From assembly GCF_051106095.1 (NCBI RefSeq), contig NC_135785.1, positions 220,963,045 to 221,027,044 on the forward strand: a stretch of 64,000 nt of DNA, given 5' to 3'. Each line of letters opens with the position of its first letter. The stretch's first letter is position 1. Source of the DNA: Pogona vitticeps (taxonomy: Eukaryota; Chordata; Lepidosauria; Squamata; Agamidae). Made by a program: the position numbers and the translations under genes. Below are positions 32,099 through 42,270 of the stretch, piece by piece. Below the pieces are notes generated by a model that worked only from the letters and a program-made list of their open reading frames with translations, was not told the DNA's origin and made no database searches.

Positions 32099-35000
32099 TA
32101 TTGTCTTCACTCTTCATTATTGGAGCTTATCTCACCCTGTTTTGAAATTGTGAAATTTATGTGGTTGTACTCATTCATCATAGATGCTTTGGGCACCACT
32201 TGCCATAATTTCTTTTACCAGAAATGAAATAATCACATTATCATCAATCTTGTATTGCTCAGCATTACCCTGTTGGTTCTTACACATTGTATAACATTTT
32301 ATTAAGACTCTCAGAGAGTTAGTTTCACAATTCCATTATTCTAGAAAACCCTTAAAACCTCTAGTTGCAGGACATGAGAGTGTACATCAATGAGAACTCT
32401 GTCAAGATTCATTCCATAAAATAGTGAGACAAACGTGAATGAGATTTGACACTATCTGGACTCACACTATCTGCTTATGTTCAGAACATGTTTCTATAGT
32501 GAATGGAATCTATACAAAATTTAATATTTGGTTCTTTATTCAGTGAAAGTCAATGTTCCTTAAAAGTACTAGTGTATTACACTGATCAGTCCACTGACTA
32601 GATCACTGACAAAACTAATTAGCTATCTAACAATTTGGGGAGCTACTAGGATTCTTATAAAGACTCCTGGACTAGATATATCCTGGCCTGATATGACTCT
32701 TAAGCAAGAAGATCATGTAATTAAGGTAAACCTTGCGTACTTCTATGGTATCTTGAATAAACACTCTTACTGTAAAAAGATAAAACGTCTGGATCGTAGG
32801 ACTTGATAGCAAAAACAAAAAAAGTAAAAAACACAATAGATTATATCTGTTTTGCAACTACCTCTTGTGATAGATGCTTTGCTCAGTGAAGGAATACACA
32901 TCTTAGTAGGAAGTACCTACATATGATTAGTGGAGGAATGAAAGAAGGATATCTCTTTCACTTCTATCATAAGTGTTTGTCATGGCTCAAACTTTTTCTG
33001 CTTGAAATGCTCTCTGGGATTTTGGAATTACTAAAATGATTTAGTATGGAGATCCATCTTTAAATTTAATTGAATGATTCTTTGCTAATTTATATACTTT
33101 GAACCATACTTTGTGAATAACTAACATAATCTACTTTTTGTATGTATGGAAATGTTTTGTGAAAACTTGTCCTTTGTTCTCACTGTATGTTCCAGTTCCA
33201 TAATACTTTAGAAGAAACTGAATACAGTATTGCTTACAGTACATTGGTGAATCTTTTTGTTGTTGTCCTCCTGTCCCCTTGGTAAATGTGCTGCTGCTCA
33301 CTGCCACCTTCAAAGTTAAGTAATGAACTGTTTGATAAGCATTAAGTGTGTAGCTTTTTCATGATAGGGTCTCTGTAGCTTGGATGCTGCGTGACAAAGC
33401 AAAATGAAAAGTGTACTGACTAGGATTCAGTGGGGTAGTGCTTCTGATGGACCTGCTGATAGGGCTTTTTCCATGTGAAGGCAAGTCCTTTCCTCATGAA
33501 CATCCCTATACACTGTGCCTCCACAGGACTATAGCCTTTTCCTTCTTTCTCCAGACCTTTGCACCGCCTAAAAATTCTGCTCTGGAGGATTTGAACATCT
33601 GCGGGGAGAGAACCACTTCCTCCTGGAACCACTAACATAACTTCTTTCATCAACTGATATGTAGTCCTAGATCCTGGCCACTGGATGCTTTTCCTAACAG
33701 CAAAGCAAGGGTATGGAGCCTGACAACCTGAAACTGAATCTGACCCTCCTAGTGTTCTAGTGCCAACCCCCGTTATGCAGTATTTGGTGTTGCCCCAAGT
33801 TTTTGTCTACCATGCCCCATCCTACAAGGCTGAAAATGCCTCTCTTAAGGTGTAGTTTCTGGAAATTAGAGCTGTGTTATTTGGTCCCCCGTTTTGCCCT
33901 GTCCATTTTGAATGTATCCCAATAACATTTTTGGAAAAATTATGGCACTGTAAGGACATCAATTAGCTCATTATTGGGGGGGGGGTATTTATGTGCTTTG
34001 CTTAATTTGTGGATGTTGTCTTTTTTTAAGTTAAAAGTCCAGTCCAGTTCTATTAAACTTTAGTTTGTCATCCATTTCAGTGGAGGTAAACTGCCCCCAA
34101 TTTTAAAGAAAGCAGGTAAAGCTACGGTCCTTTACGTTACATCCAAATAGTTCTTAGAATGTAGTTTTATCAGCAACTCTGACCAGCAATTAACAATGTT
34201 TAAGTATGCTTTTATCCCATAGGGTGTGGGAAGGAGTTAAAGATCTTCAGATTATTAGTTAATATTGTTGGTGCACGAAGCATTGTCTTGCCGGAGTACT
34301 TTGGGTGTTTGCAGTATCAACATTTTTGTATTTGAATAGAGAAACTGGAATTGTTTCGTCTTACTTTTTGGAAATAGTTTAGCTTACCATGTACCTTGTA
34401 ATTTGCTCTGTATATGAAACTGGAATGCTTTACTTTCAGTGTACAGTCAGTACTGGTGAAATGAGCAGGTGTTTGATAATCAACAAATAAGCCCTGAAGT
34501 CTGTTAAGTCTTGTTTGTATGTTGTTGTACCTATCTGAAACCTTTAAAACCAGAACTGTTACATTTGTGTGGAATGGGTGAGAATTCCACATGCCTCCAT
34601 TAATGAAATAGTGTTGAGAGTGGGGAGGGACATACCTCAAGCAATTTTCCTATGGTGCTGAACTTAATGCCCTTTTCTGTGAAAGGCAGCAAAAGAACCC
34701 CAAATGTGAAAGTAAATTTACCAAAACTTGGACTTTCTTCTCAAGAACTCCGGTTGCTCTGTAGCAGTTCATACAGTGAAGCTATTGAGCCATCTTCTAC
34801 TTTGTTTCTGCACTTTTAAAAAATTGGAATTGAATTTTTGTATTGTACTGTCTTTCTGTCCTTTCTCCCTGTCTCAGAAGCAGCTGCTGCAGGAAGCAGT
34901 CAGGACCCCTTAGCCAGTTCATTCTTTTCTGGAAAGCACCACATTATGATGCTGCTACGTTAGAAGGGGTGGAGGAGAGAAAGGGGAAGACACCTATAAA

Positions 35001-35158
35001 ATAGGTGTATAATTTGGGGAAAGGTTTTATTTCTACATGGTTTTAGTGCTAAAGCAGGAATCAGAGGTCACAGTCAATTTGTTTTGATTTGCTTTTGAGT
35101 TGAACACACATCTCATTGGATATTTACATGTTTTCTATTGTACTCTTGTGAATATTTT

Positions 35159-35164
35159 AATAAA
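35159..35164 (+). terminator. MPZL1: Poly(A) signal AATAAA, probable MPZL1 end
   Basis: A canonical hexamer is followed within about 25 bases by a G/T-rich stretch, the usual arrangement for cleavage. No coding exon lies between the MPZL1 stop codon and this site. Confidence 0.6.
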
Positions 35165-35302
35165 CTTTTTCCATTAGTGGCTTGTTGTGTGTATTGTAAT
35201 TTGTCAAATATGAACAGACACTGAAATGCCTTTACCTTTCTCATACGCTCAAAAGATGATCAGTTGCTCACTATATGCTAAGTATTGTGGGGAGGAATAA
35301 GT

Positions 35303-35438
35303 CAGTCATCCCCAACCTTGAGCCTCCAGATGTTCTTGGACTGCAACTCCCGGAAGTCTTCACCACCACCTCTGCTGGCCAGGATTTCTGGGAGCTGAAG
35401 TCCAAGGACATCTGGAGGCCCAAGGTTGGGGACCACTG
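35303..35438. mobile_element. Short palindromic hAT MITE
   Basis: Starts CAGTCATCCCCAACCTTGAG and ends AAGGTTGGGGACCACTG; the halves are inverted copies (CCTCCAGATGT, GGACTGCAACTCCC). Flanks GAATAAGT and GAATAAAT match at 7 of 8. Confidence 0.88.
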
Positions 35439-35822
35439 GAATAAATCATTCCACAATTATTCTCATGTTTTTCTATTTACAGAGAAACAAGAACTATAGA
35501 TAGCTACTATTAATGCTGTCATCAAATCCCCTGCCTGTCAAGCAAAGCTGTTTTCCTCTATCATTTAGCTTTAAAATATAAGTGGATCTTGAAGTTGTAG
35601 AAGCAAGAACTTGCTTGAAGAGCAACAGTTCTTATAAAACTCAATTCAAAGTTCAGAACCAATTGCCTTGGTTGTGTTAATTATCATTCGTATAAGCTAC
35701 AACAGCAGAACTACAAACTCAATAGTTATGATGCATAGATATCTCTGTATTTCAAATCTCTATCTCTATTACAATGCAAACATTTTCATATGTTTGAGAA
35801 TAAAGGTCTCAAAAGATTTGAA

Positions 35823-35950
35823 ACTATGTGGTTTAGGTATCTGGCTCGGAGCTAGAGGTTGGGAGTTCAGTTTCCTTCTGAGCCTCCTTGACAAGGGCTG
35901 GAGTTGATGATCCACAGGGTTCTTTTAATCCCTTTCTAAAATTATTATTC
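35823..35950 (+). mobile_element. tRNA-derived SINE, type with CTATGG-like end
   Basis: GGTATCTGGCTCGGAGCTAG, GGTTGGGAGTTCAGTTTCC (degenerate B box) and GGGCTGGAGTTGATGATCCA are the landmarks. Shares its layout with 36643-36775. Confidence 0.7.
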
Positions 35951-36642
35951 TATGGAAAACATTTCAATAAGATCCATCAAGAAGCAGGTATACATATAAA
36001 ATGGAAGGCAAATTTCATTTCTACACTGTAAGGTTACATACTGTATGTATGCACATATGTTAGTTTGCTTGGTTTGAATAACAAACTATGGGACAGCATC
36101 GACTTTGTTCTGCTGAGAAAAAGGAACAGAGTTATTAAAGCAAATAGTTCTTAGCCTGCATTGTTTTAGAATTAGCAAAACCAATTGCATATAACTTCTT
36201 TGTATTGGTGAGGAGATGCATCTGCATTAATGTGGAGAGTGACTGTTTGGCAGCACTACAGTTTGAATCTACCATTCCAGTTAAATATGAACTACTCTAT
36301 AAAAGGTCATTTTATAGAACCAAGTATATTAAGTTCTTGTGCCTTCTGAACATTTACATTCAGTACTGAAGTTCAAGAGCTATAGCTTCCCTAATGCCAA
36401 ATCTGTGCTGTTTCATAAACACTGGACTCCCTGTACTATTTGGTGTCCAGTTGATCACCCTTCATGTTGTCTAAATTGCACAACTGGGTAGAGGGTACGT
36501 TTTTACAGCGACTTGTCTATTGCAAAAGCTGTGACCCTCTAGCTGAACTTAGTCCCTTTTAACTTTCCAAGGCTAAGTCAGAAAATGGCTCCATATTAAC
36601 AAACAGGCCCATTTATGCTTTTTCTTCTTAGCTGTGAAATGC

Positions 36643-36775
36643 TGGATAGCCCAGTGGGTTATGCATCTGGCTGCAGAGCCAGATTTTGAGAGTTCCTCAC
36701 TGTGCTTTCTTGATAGGGGGTGGACTCAGTGATCCATAGGGTCACTTCCAGTTCTGCAGTTCTAAAACTATTGAG
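36643..36775 (+). mobile_element. tRNA-derived SINE, same type
   Basis: GCCCAGTGGGTTATGCATCT (A-box region), GGCTGCAGAGCCAGA and GGTGGACTCAGTGATCCATA match the SINE at 35823 in order, ending near AGTTCTAAAACTATTGAGAT. Confidence 0.7.
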
Positions 36776-37224
36776 ATTAAACAATTGAAAACGGTTTGGA
36801 TCCAATAGCACCTCCATTAGTAAAACATACTTCTGTTTATAGAAGGGATGGGATATATTGCCTAATTACCACTGATTTCCCTTTCTCAACAGCAGCTGTA
36901 TCCTACACTGAACCAAAACTACTAGACAGATATCTAACTCTATGGAGCAACTTTAGAGGAGGAGGCACTCACCATTCAGAATCCATACTGGCTTAAGGCA
37001 TTTTACTAGCTGAGTTGAACACCAAATGGTTCTCCCTTCCCCTTCTCTTGTGCATCAAAATTCACAGCACCCAAGTTATTTTGGCAACTAAGGTAAAACA
37101 CAAACACTCTTCCCTGGAATAAAACTACAGTAAGTTAAATAGCTAATAACTGGCTACTCTTTCATAACATGTGCCTGCATACACCTGGGGGGGGGGTCAG
37201 GAAAGTTTTAGGGGTTGGACCATA

Positions 37225-37705
37225 CTTCTACACTTTTAGAGAGCAGGTCGGGTAGGTGGGGCTCATCAGCCTTGGAAGGCAGCCCATCTAGGAGAAGGAA
37301 AATTCCAATTTCAAACCTCCACTGCCTTGTGGCTATATCCACTGATGGAAAAGGCTTCAGGAGTTAAACTCAAGGCAAAATCCAGAGTCCCAGAGGCAGT
37401 TTGCGTCATTCTGCCAACTCCTGTGATGCCGCTGGAACCAACTGTATTGACTCTTTCCTTTCCATTGGACTATTTCTGTGACGTGAAGAGGGGGGTTTTG
37501 CTGCTTGGGTAACAGCCTATCCTTCATATTATTTTACCCAGGCTTCGTGCTCTGGAGAGGACACTCCAGCTTTGCATACAGCGTCAAAACAACACGGAAA
37601 GGTATTACCACTCTCGAATTGGCCTTCTCAGCCACACTAGATGCTGTTCCAAGTCCTCCATACAGAACATGTTACCATAGTCTCTCGAGACTGAAGGATG
37701 CTTAA
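37225..37705 (+). mobile_element. Retroposon ending in the tail of the 3030-6480 LINE
   Basis: From about 37597 to 37701 it matches the 3' end of that LINE (CTCTCGAATTGGCCTTCTCA, AGTCTCTCGAGACTGAAGGA). The part before 37597 differs from the LINE coding region, so this may be a SINE or a 3'-UTR-derived copy using the LINE tail. Confidence 0.6.
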
Positions 37706-37859
37706 CATCATGTGGTAGGCACCACACTCTGCACTAATTGCTGCTTGCTGTTTTTAGGATCCAAGCTAGTATGTAGTTCATATATACTTCGCATGATGAG
37801 AGCACGAATCATTTTCAGTAGCAAACTACACAAGCAATATTTTATTCCAGCACCCCACA

Positions 37860-38378
37860 ACATAAGTTTTTATTGTCTAGGCCAGATTTCTTACAATTTC
37901 TGTTTTATTTAACATTATTAGATTCTGAAAAAGGGTGACTCTTAATTTTTGAAGGCACAATTAAACCAATATTTCAAAGTAGAATTTTCAGAACCTTCTA
38001 CATATATTCACAGTTGAAAAAAATGAGTGCCATGTTCCATGGGCGTCTAGATTTTTTAAAAAAATGCAAAACCCACATTAGAAGTCCAACTTGCTACTTC
38101 AATTGTTGCTTGGGGGCCATTTGATACAACTGAATTGCAACAGTAGAATGAGACAGTAATCTTAGTTCTACTCACAATAAGTGTAACATATTGGGCATAA
38201 TGTATTGTTAAAAAGATCTATTTTACTTTTTTAATTGAAGACTTGAAACTTAAAAGAGAGTGCTTTCCAAGTTTATAGAAAAACATGCTCTGTTCATTTT
38301 AGTAAAAATTCACACTGAGCAACAACATGATCAAGACTAGCTCTCTTGTGAACAGGTTTATGAGAACAACTGGAATTT
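37860..38378 (-). other. MPC2: MPC2 3' UTR (probable extent)
   Basis: Downstream of the MPC2 stop on the minus strand there are AATAAA hexamers at 37904-37909 and 37869-37874. Either could be the poly(A) signal, so the UTR is taken as about 0.5 kb. No other feature is visible in this stretch. The end is not proven. Confidence 0.5.
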
Positions 38379-38424
38379 CTACTGCTGCTTTGCCAATTCA
38401 TCAGCCTTTAGCTGTTGGTTATAC
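38379..38424 (-). CDS. MPC2: MPC2 exon 5 (C terminus and stop)
   Basis: After the acceptor CTTACAG the exon completes the Arg codon and reads YNQQLKADELAKQQ followed by TAG at 38381-38379. Human ends YNQELKAKAHK, so the last residues differ and this protein is 130 rather than 127 residues. Divergence at this tail is usual between vertebrate classes. The coding sequence is intact over all five exons. Confidence 0.93.
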
Positions 38425-39771
38425 CTGTAAGAAAAATATATATGATTAATTAACTATGAGTACTTTCCACAAAGTAATATGGCCATTCATGTTTGAATTA
38501 AAGAAGTTTAGCTATTACTTTAGGAAGACTATGCATGGTTAATCTAGGGGGGCAGGGCAGGAATACTAGATGATCCTCACTGCACCTTTTTTATTATTTT
38601 CTAGTAAAATTTAAGGTGTTAACTATTACATGAAATCCCTTCTACCCATTCACTCTGCTCAAGTCAAAATGGATAAAACTCCAGATATATTAACAATGTT
38701 ACCTAGAACCTGAAAGTCAGTGCATATATCAGCCAATATTTTTAGTATGTTGAGCCCTGAAAAGGGGTGAGAAATTTCTTGTCTGAGAGAAGCTATTCCA
38801 AATGACCTACTAAGAAACATAAACTCACATTCAGGGCTGTAACAACTAATACCTTGTTTCCCTGAAAATAAGCCCTAGTATGATTTTTCAGGATGCTCGT
38901 ATAAGCCCTACCCCAAAAATAAGCCCTGGTTAAGTGAAACCCCGTCCTCCACCATTGTGCAGCAACCTGAAGATGATGACGTTACTGTATTTGAATAAAT
39001 GTAGATAGTTGTACATGAAAACAATAAAACATCCCCTGAAAATAAGCCCTAATGCGTTTTTGGAACAAAAATTAATATAAGACCCTGTTTTATTTTCGGG
39101 GAAACACAGTATTTATTCTGATGAAACACAATATAACTGGGCAAAAAATCAGCCAGAAACCACTGAGATCTCATTTAGAGAACCTAATTTCACAATTGTT
39201 TCTAAAGGAGAAGGGAAGGATGGTTGAACATTCTGATTCTCACATTGCCACATATCATTATGTAGGGGAAGAAAGCAGTGTTGTATAAAAGAAAACAACT
39301 TGGAGAGGGCTAATCAGTTTGAGAGAGCTATTGCATAGCTAAGTACATTTCTGATGGGATTTATCATTTTGCAAGGCTTGAGAAGAACTTAGGAAAGTTA
39401 TTTGTTTGGTTACTGATCATGCTTGGCACCAGATTCTGGGATTTGTCCAAATAAGTAAATTTCCCAAGGTGTGCACTGGGACCTTAAATTTGATGTTTGG
39501 GTTTCTCATTACCTGTAGCCTGAGTTAGAACCTGGGGCACTCGCCTGACCCACACCACAGGGTTCAGGTGACCATAGCAATTTCAGAGAGGAGGGAGAGA
39601 AGGGTTGCCAGCATCTACCTTCTGTTAGGTATCCTTGCCTTTAGCAGTATGACACAAAAAGATTTAATACATTTCTTCCCTATAACCTTTTGTACATGAC
39701 AAAATATTCTGAGTTTGTTTCAGGAAAGAAAACGATAGTTGGAAATCTTCCTATTTACTTAAAACACCTAC
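38425..39771 (-). other. MPC2: MPC2 intron 4
   Basis: 1.3 kb with canonical ends. Contains the MITE at 38853-39112; the rest shows nothing recognisable. Confidence 0.8.
38853..39112. mobile_element. TA-target MITE, uninterrupted copy
   Basis: CCTTGTTTCCCTGAAAATAA to TTTTCGGGGAAACACAG between TA dinucleotides, in MPC2 intron 4. It contains repeated AAAATAAGCCCT blocks and is the reference for the interrupted copy at 25738. Confidence 0.82.
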
Positions 39772-39883
39772 CTCCATATACGGTAGAGCTGAGAGCCACC
39801 AGCACACCCAACAAAGAAGTTAACCGTAAAGAGACCCCAATTTTTAGGAATGATAACTAGAGAATATCTTGACCAAATAAGGC
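39772..39883 (-). CDS. MPC2: MPC2 exon 4 (helices 2 and 3)
   Basis: 112 bases encode LIWSRYSLVIIPKNWGLF then TVNFFVGCAGGSQLYRIW, preceded by the split Gly and followed by two bases of Arg. The human match is FIWSRYSLVIIPKNWSLFAVNFFVGAAGASQLFRIWRY. The WSRYSxVIxPKN and VNFFVG motifs, conserved through the MPC family, are present. Acceptor TTTCACAG, donor TGGAG|GTAGGT. Confidence 0.96.
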
Positions 39884-40082
39884 CTGTGAAATTATAAAGA
39901 AAATGAAAAGATTACATAACAAGTAGACTTCATATGTCAACATTATTTGTTACATCAGATTTTTAGATCAGAAGCCACAAATAATCTAAACATGTCAACA
40001 CTCCTATATATTAAGTATGTACTTCCAGTTATTTCTGGACCAAATGCTATTACTGTATATGAAATTTAATATTTTCCTTAAT

Positions 40083-40893
40083 GTATTCTCGAAGACTTTC
40101 ACGGCTGGGATCTGATGGTTGTTGTGGGTTTTTCGGACTCTTTGGCCATGTTCTGAAGGTTGTTCTTCCTGACGTTTCGCCAGTCTCTGTAGCTGGCATC
40201 TTTAGAGGACTGGAGTAGGAACTCTGTCCATGCTCTGTTGCTGTTTGTTGGATAGTTGAGTATAGCTGTGGGAACAGTCTTTGTGCAGCATTCACACCAG
40301 AATCAAAGAACATGAGAGACACTGTAGACTGAAACAACCAGAAAAATCAGCAGTCACTGAACATGCCATAAAACAAGCTGGACATGAAATTTTATTTCAA
40401 ATACTGAAGTACTGGACAACACCAGCAATCATTATGTTAGACTGCACAGGGAAGCCATTGAAATCCATAAACATCAACATAGCTTCAACAAAAAAGAGGA
40501 AAGTCTGAAACTGAACAAAATACAAGCTGTATTTTCCAGTGCTGGAAAATACAGCCTGCAGAAGGTCAAGAAACTCTGTACAGCCACAGGACCAGGGATC
40601 ATTGCACAAAAGAGACCAGCTAAAGACACCCATCAACCACAGTGACAGATAATCTCTCCCACTTATCACTACAATACATACACAACAAAAACACGCTGAT
40701 CACCCTATCTCCTGAAAAGGACAAAGGCTGTTCCCACAGCTATAAATACTCAACTGTCTAACAAACAGCAACAAAGCATGGACAGAGTTCCTACTCCAAT
40801 CCTCTGAAGATGCCGGCCACAGAGACTGGTGAAACATCAGGAAGAACAACCTTCAGAACACGGCCAAAGAGCCCGAAAAACCCACAACAACCA
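40083..40893 (+). mobile_element. Penelope-like element remnant
   Basis: The middle (about 40281-40640) encodes an endonuclease-region segment, IHTRIKEHERHCRLKQPEKS followed by AVTEHAIKQAGHEILFQ, matching the GIY-YIG region of Penelope-like elements. Terminal blocks at 40111-40272 and 40731-40893 are inverted copies of each other. A 10-bp duplication TTTCCTTAAT lies at 40073-40082 and 40894-40903. The reverse transcriptase region is absent. It is an old, broken copy in MPC2 intron 3. Confidence 0.8.
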
Positions 40894-40924
40894 TTTCCTT
40901 AATATTGAATTTATGGAATGAAAG

Positions 40925-41515
40925 ATAGCAACACTTGGAACTGACCTCTACTCAGGTGTGGTTTATCAGTCCCTCCTGCTGGAGTTCTGGGACTGTGCAG
41001 CTTACCTATGACACTTGGAGACATGATGATGAGTAGAACTCCAGTCCTGTGGCTCTACAAATACTCAAACCTGCTGAACCATTTCATCTGAGATTGCCCA
41101 TGCTACCTGCTCTACCCAAGCTATGATACTGTGGGTTGCCACCTGTGAAAGGCCCAGAAATCTATGACTAGGAACTGGGCCTTCTTAGTGGTGGTCACCA
41201 CATTATGTAACTCTCTGCCAGCAGAGGTATATGCCAGGCCCCTTTCCTCCTTGCATACAAAAAGTTAATTAAAGCACATCTTTGCAGAGAAGTCTTTCAA
41301 GAACTCTCAATAAGCTATAATGTTTGTTACACTTTAAATCTTATTTTCTGGCTACTGTCACCACTGAGGGTTCTTTTTATTTTTTATTTTTGGAAGGTAC
41401 ATGGGGGGTGGGTGGGCGTTTTTATGTGTTTTTGTTATAAACAGCTCAGAGTAGTTGCTTATCACTAGATGGGTGAAATAAAAATTTACTCCCGCTACTA
41501 CTACTACTAATCAAC
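40925..41515 (+). mobile_element. LINE 3' end (L2/CR1 group)
   Basis: Decayed coding near 41190-41330 resembles the VAPxLWNSLPAEVR...FKxxLKTFLF end of L2/CR1-group ORF2. It is followed by AGATGGGTGAAATAAAAATT, the tail typical of such reptile copies, and a short CTA repeat. Confidence 0.6.
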
Positions 41516-42185
41516 AAGAGTAATATCCAAAATTAAAGGGAAACAAGTTCTAATCAAATGGCGCTTGTTTCTAGAAGTGCACTGATAAGCAAATTAGACC
41601 TGTAAATGCAGGCAAGGCTTCCTGTTATTTAAAAGTGCTGAAATAAAGTGCCATATTCTTAAAGGAACCTACCATTCAGCAAAGAGTCTGTGCACAGGGC
41701 TTTGATCACAGAGTAACTAGTGAAAAATCAAACAGGAGGGAGGAGATTCACAGCACATCCCACAGCCTAGAAATTTTGGTCACTTATGCAAACAAAAAAT
41801 TACTAACAAAAGAACGGGACTATCTGAGGAGTCATGCCTGAAAAACTAAGTCATTTTAACCAACGGTCAAGTAATAGTTGAAGATCCTGTATGCAAATGA
41901 CACACCACCATCTCCATAAAGACTGCAGCTTAGCAATGTGAACAATGTGCTCTGATCACAAGTGTTTTGATTTATGTTGTACTTTACTCCTGTTAGGACA
42001 TTTTGTAGCGCAAAGTTCCTAGACTAAGGTCTCACTAGTTCAAACAAATCCATTTGTAGGTGTTCCTGCTAGAGTGAGGGATTGTATATTTCTGAAATTG
42101 CTTTTATATCATGTTCCCCAATTATATCTTCATTTGTGCACATTTAAAAGTACCTGAAGATTTTTTAAACACAGAATATACATAC

Positions 42186-42270
42186 CAGTAGCCATAAGCA
42201 CAGCAGACTGTGACGTGCTGAGCTTTTCTGCTGGCCTGGCCATATCAGCCATTCCAGCACATACCAGACC
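42186..42270 (-). CDS. MPC2: MPC2 exon 3
   Basis: 85 bases encode GLVCAGMADMARPAEKLS followed by TSQSAVLMAT and one base of the next Gly codon. The human equivalent is GLVCAGLADMARPAEKLSTAQSAVLMATG. It covers the end of helix 1, the matrix loop with the conserved DMxRPAEKLS motif, and the start of helix 2. Splice sites are TTTTACAG and CTG|GTATGT. A pair of strong hairpins lies just upstream in the intron (42397-42610). Confidence 0.96.

Larger units (their letters stand above)
27590..35185 (+). other. MPZL1: MPZL1 3' UTR (probable extent)
   Basis: The untranslated tail begins after the TGA and is inferred to extend to the AATAAA at 35159-35164, which is followed by a GT-rich downstream element (GTGGCTTGTTGTGTGT). 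The human MPZL1 3' UTR is also several kilobases long. Within it lie a complete mariner (28283-29567), three G runs (30950-31066), a BovB tail and SINE (31083-31360), and a pogo-type MITE (31670-32098). The stretches 27590-28280, 29570-30950 and 32100-35158 show nothing I recognise. An earlier poly(A) site would shorten the UTR; RNA data would decide. Confidence 0.6.
35186..37859. other. MPZL1-MPC2 intergenic interval
   Basis: About 2.7 kb between the inferred ends of the two genes. It holds a hAT MITE, two SINEs and a LINE-tailed retroposon, and the rest (35450-35820, 35950-36640, 36780-37220) is AT-rich without exons I can recognise. No part of ADCY10 is seen. Confidence 0.7.
39884..42185 (-). 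other. MPC2: MPC2 intron 3
   Basis: 2.3 kb, holding the Penelope-like remnant and a LINE 3' end. 41520-42180 shows nothing recognisable. Confidence 0.8.
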
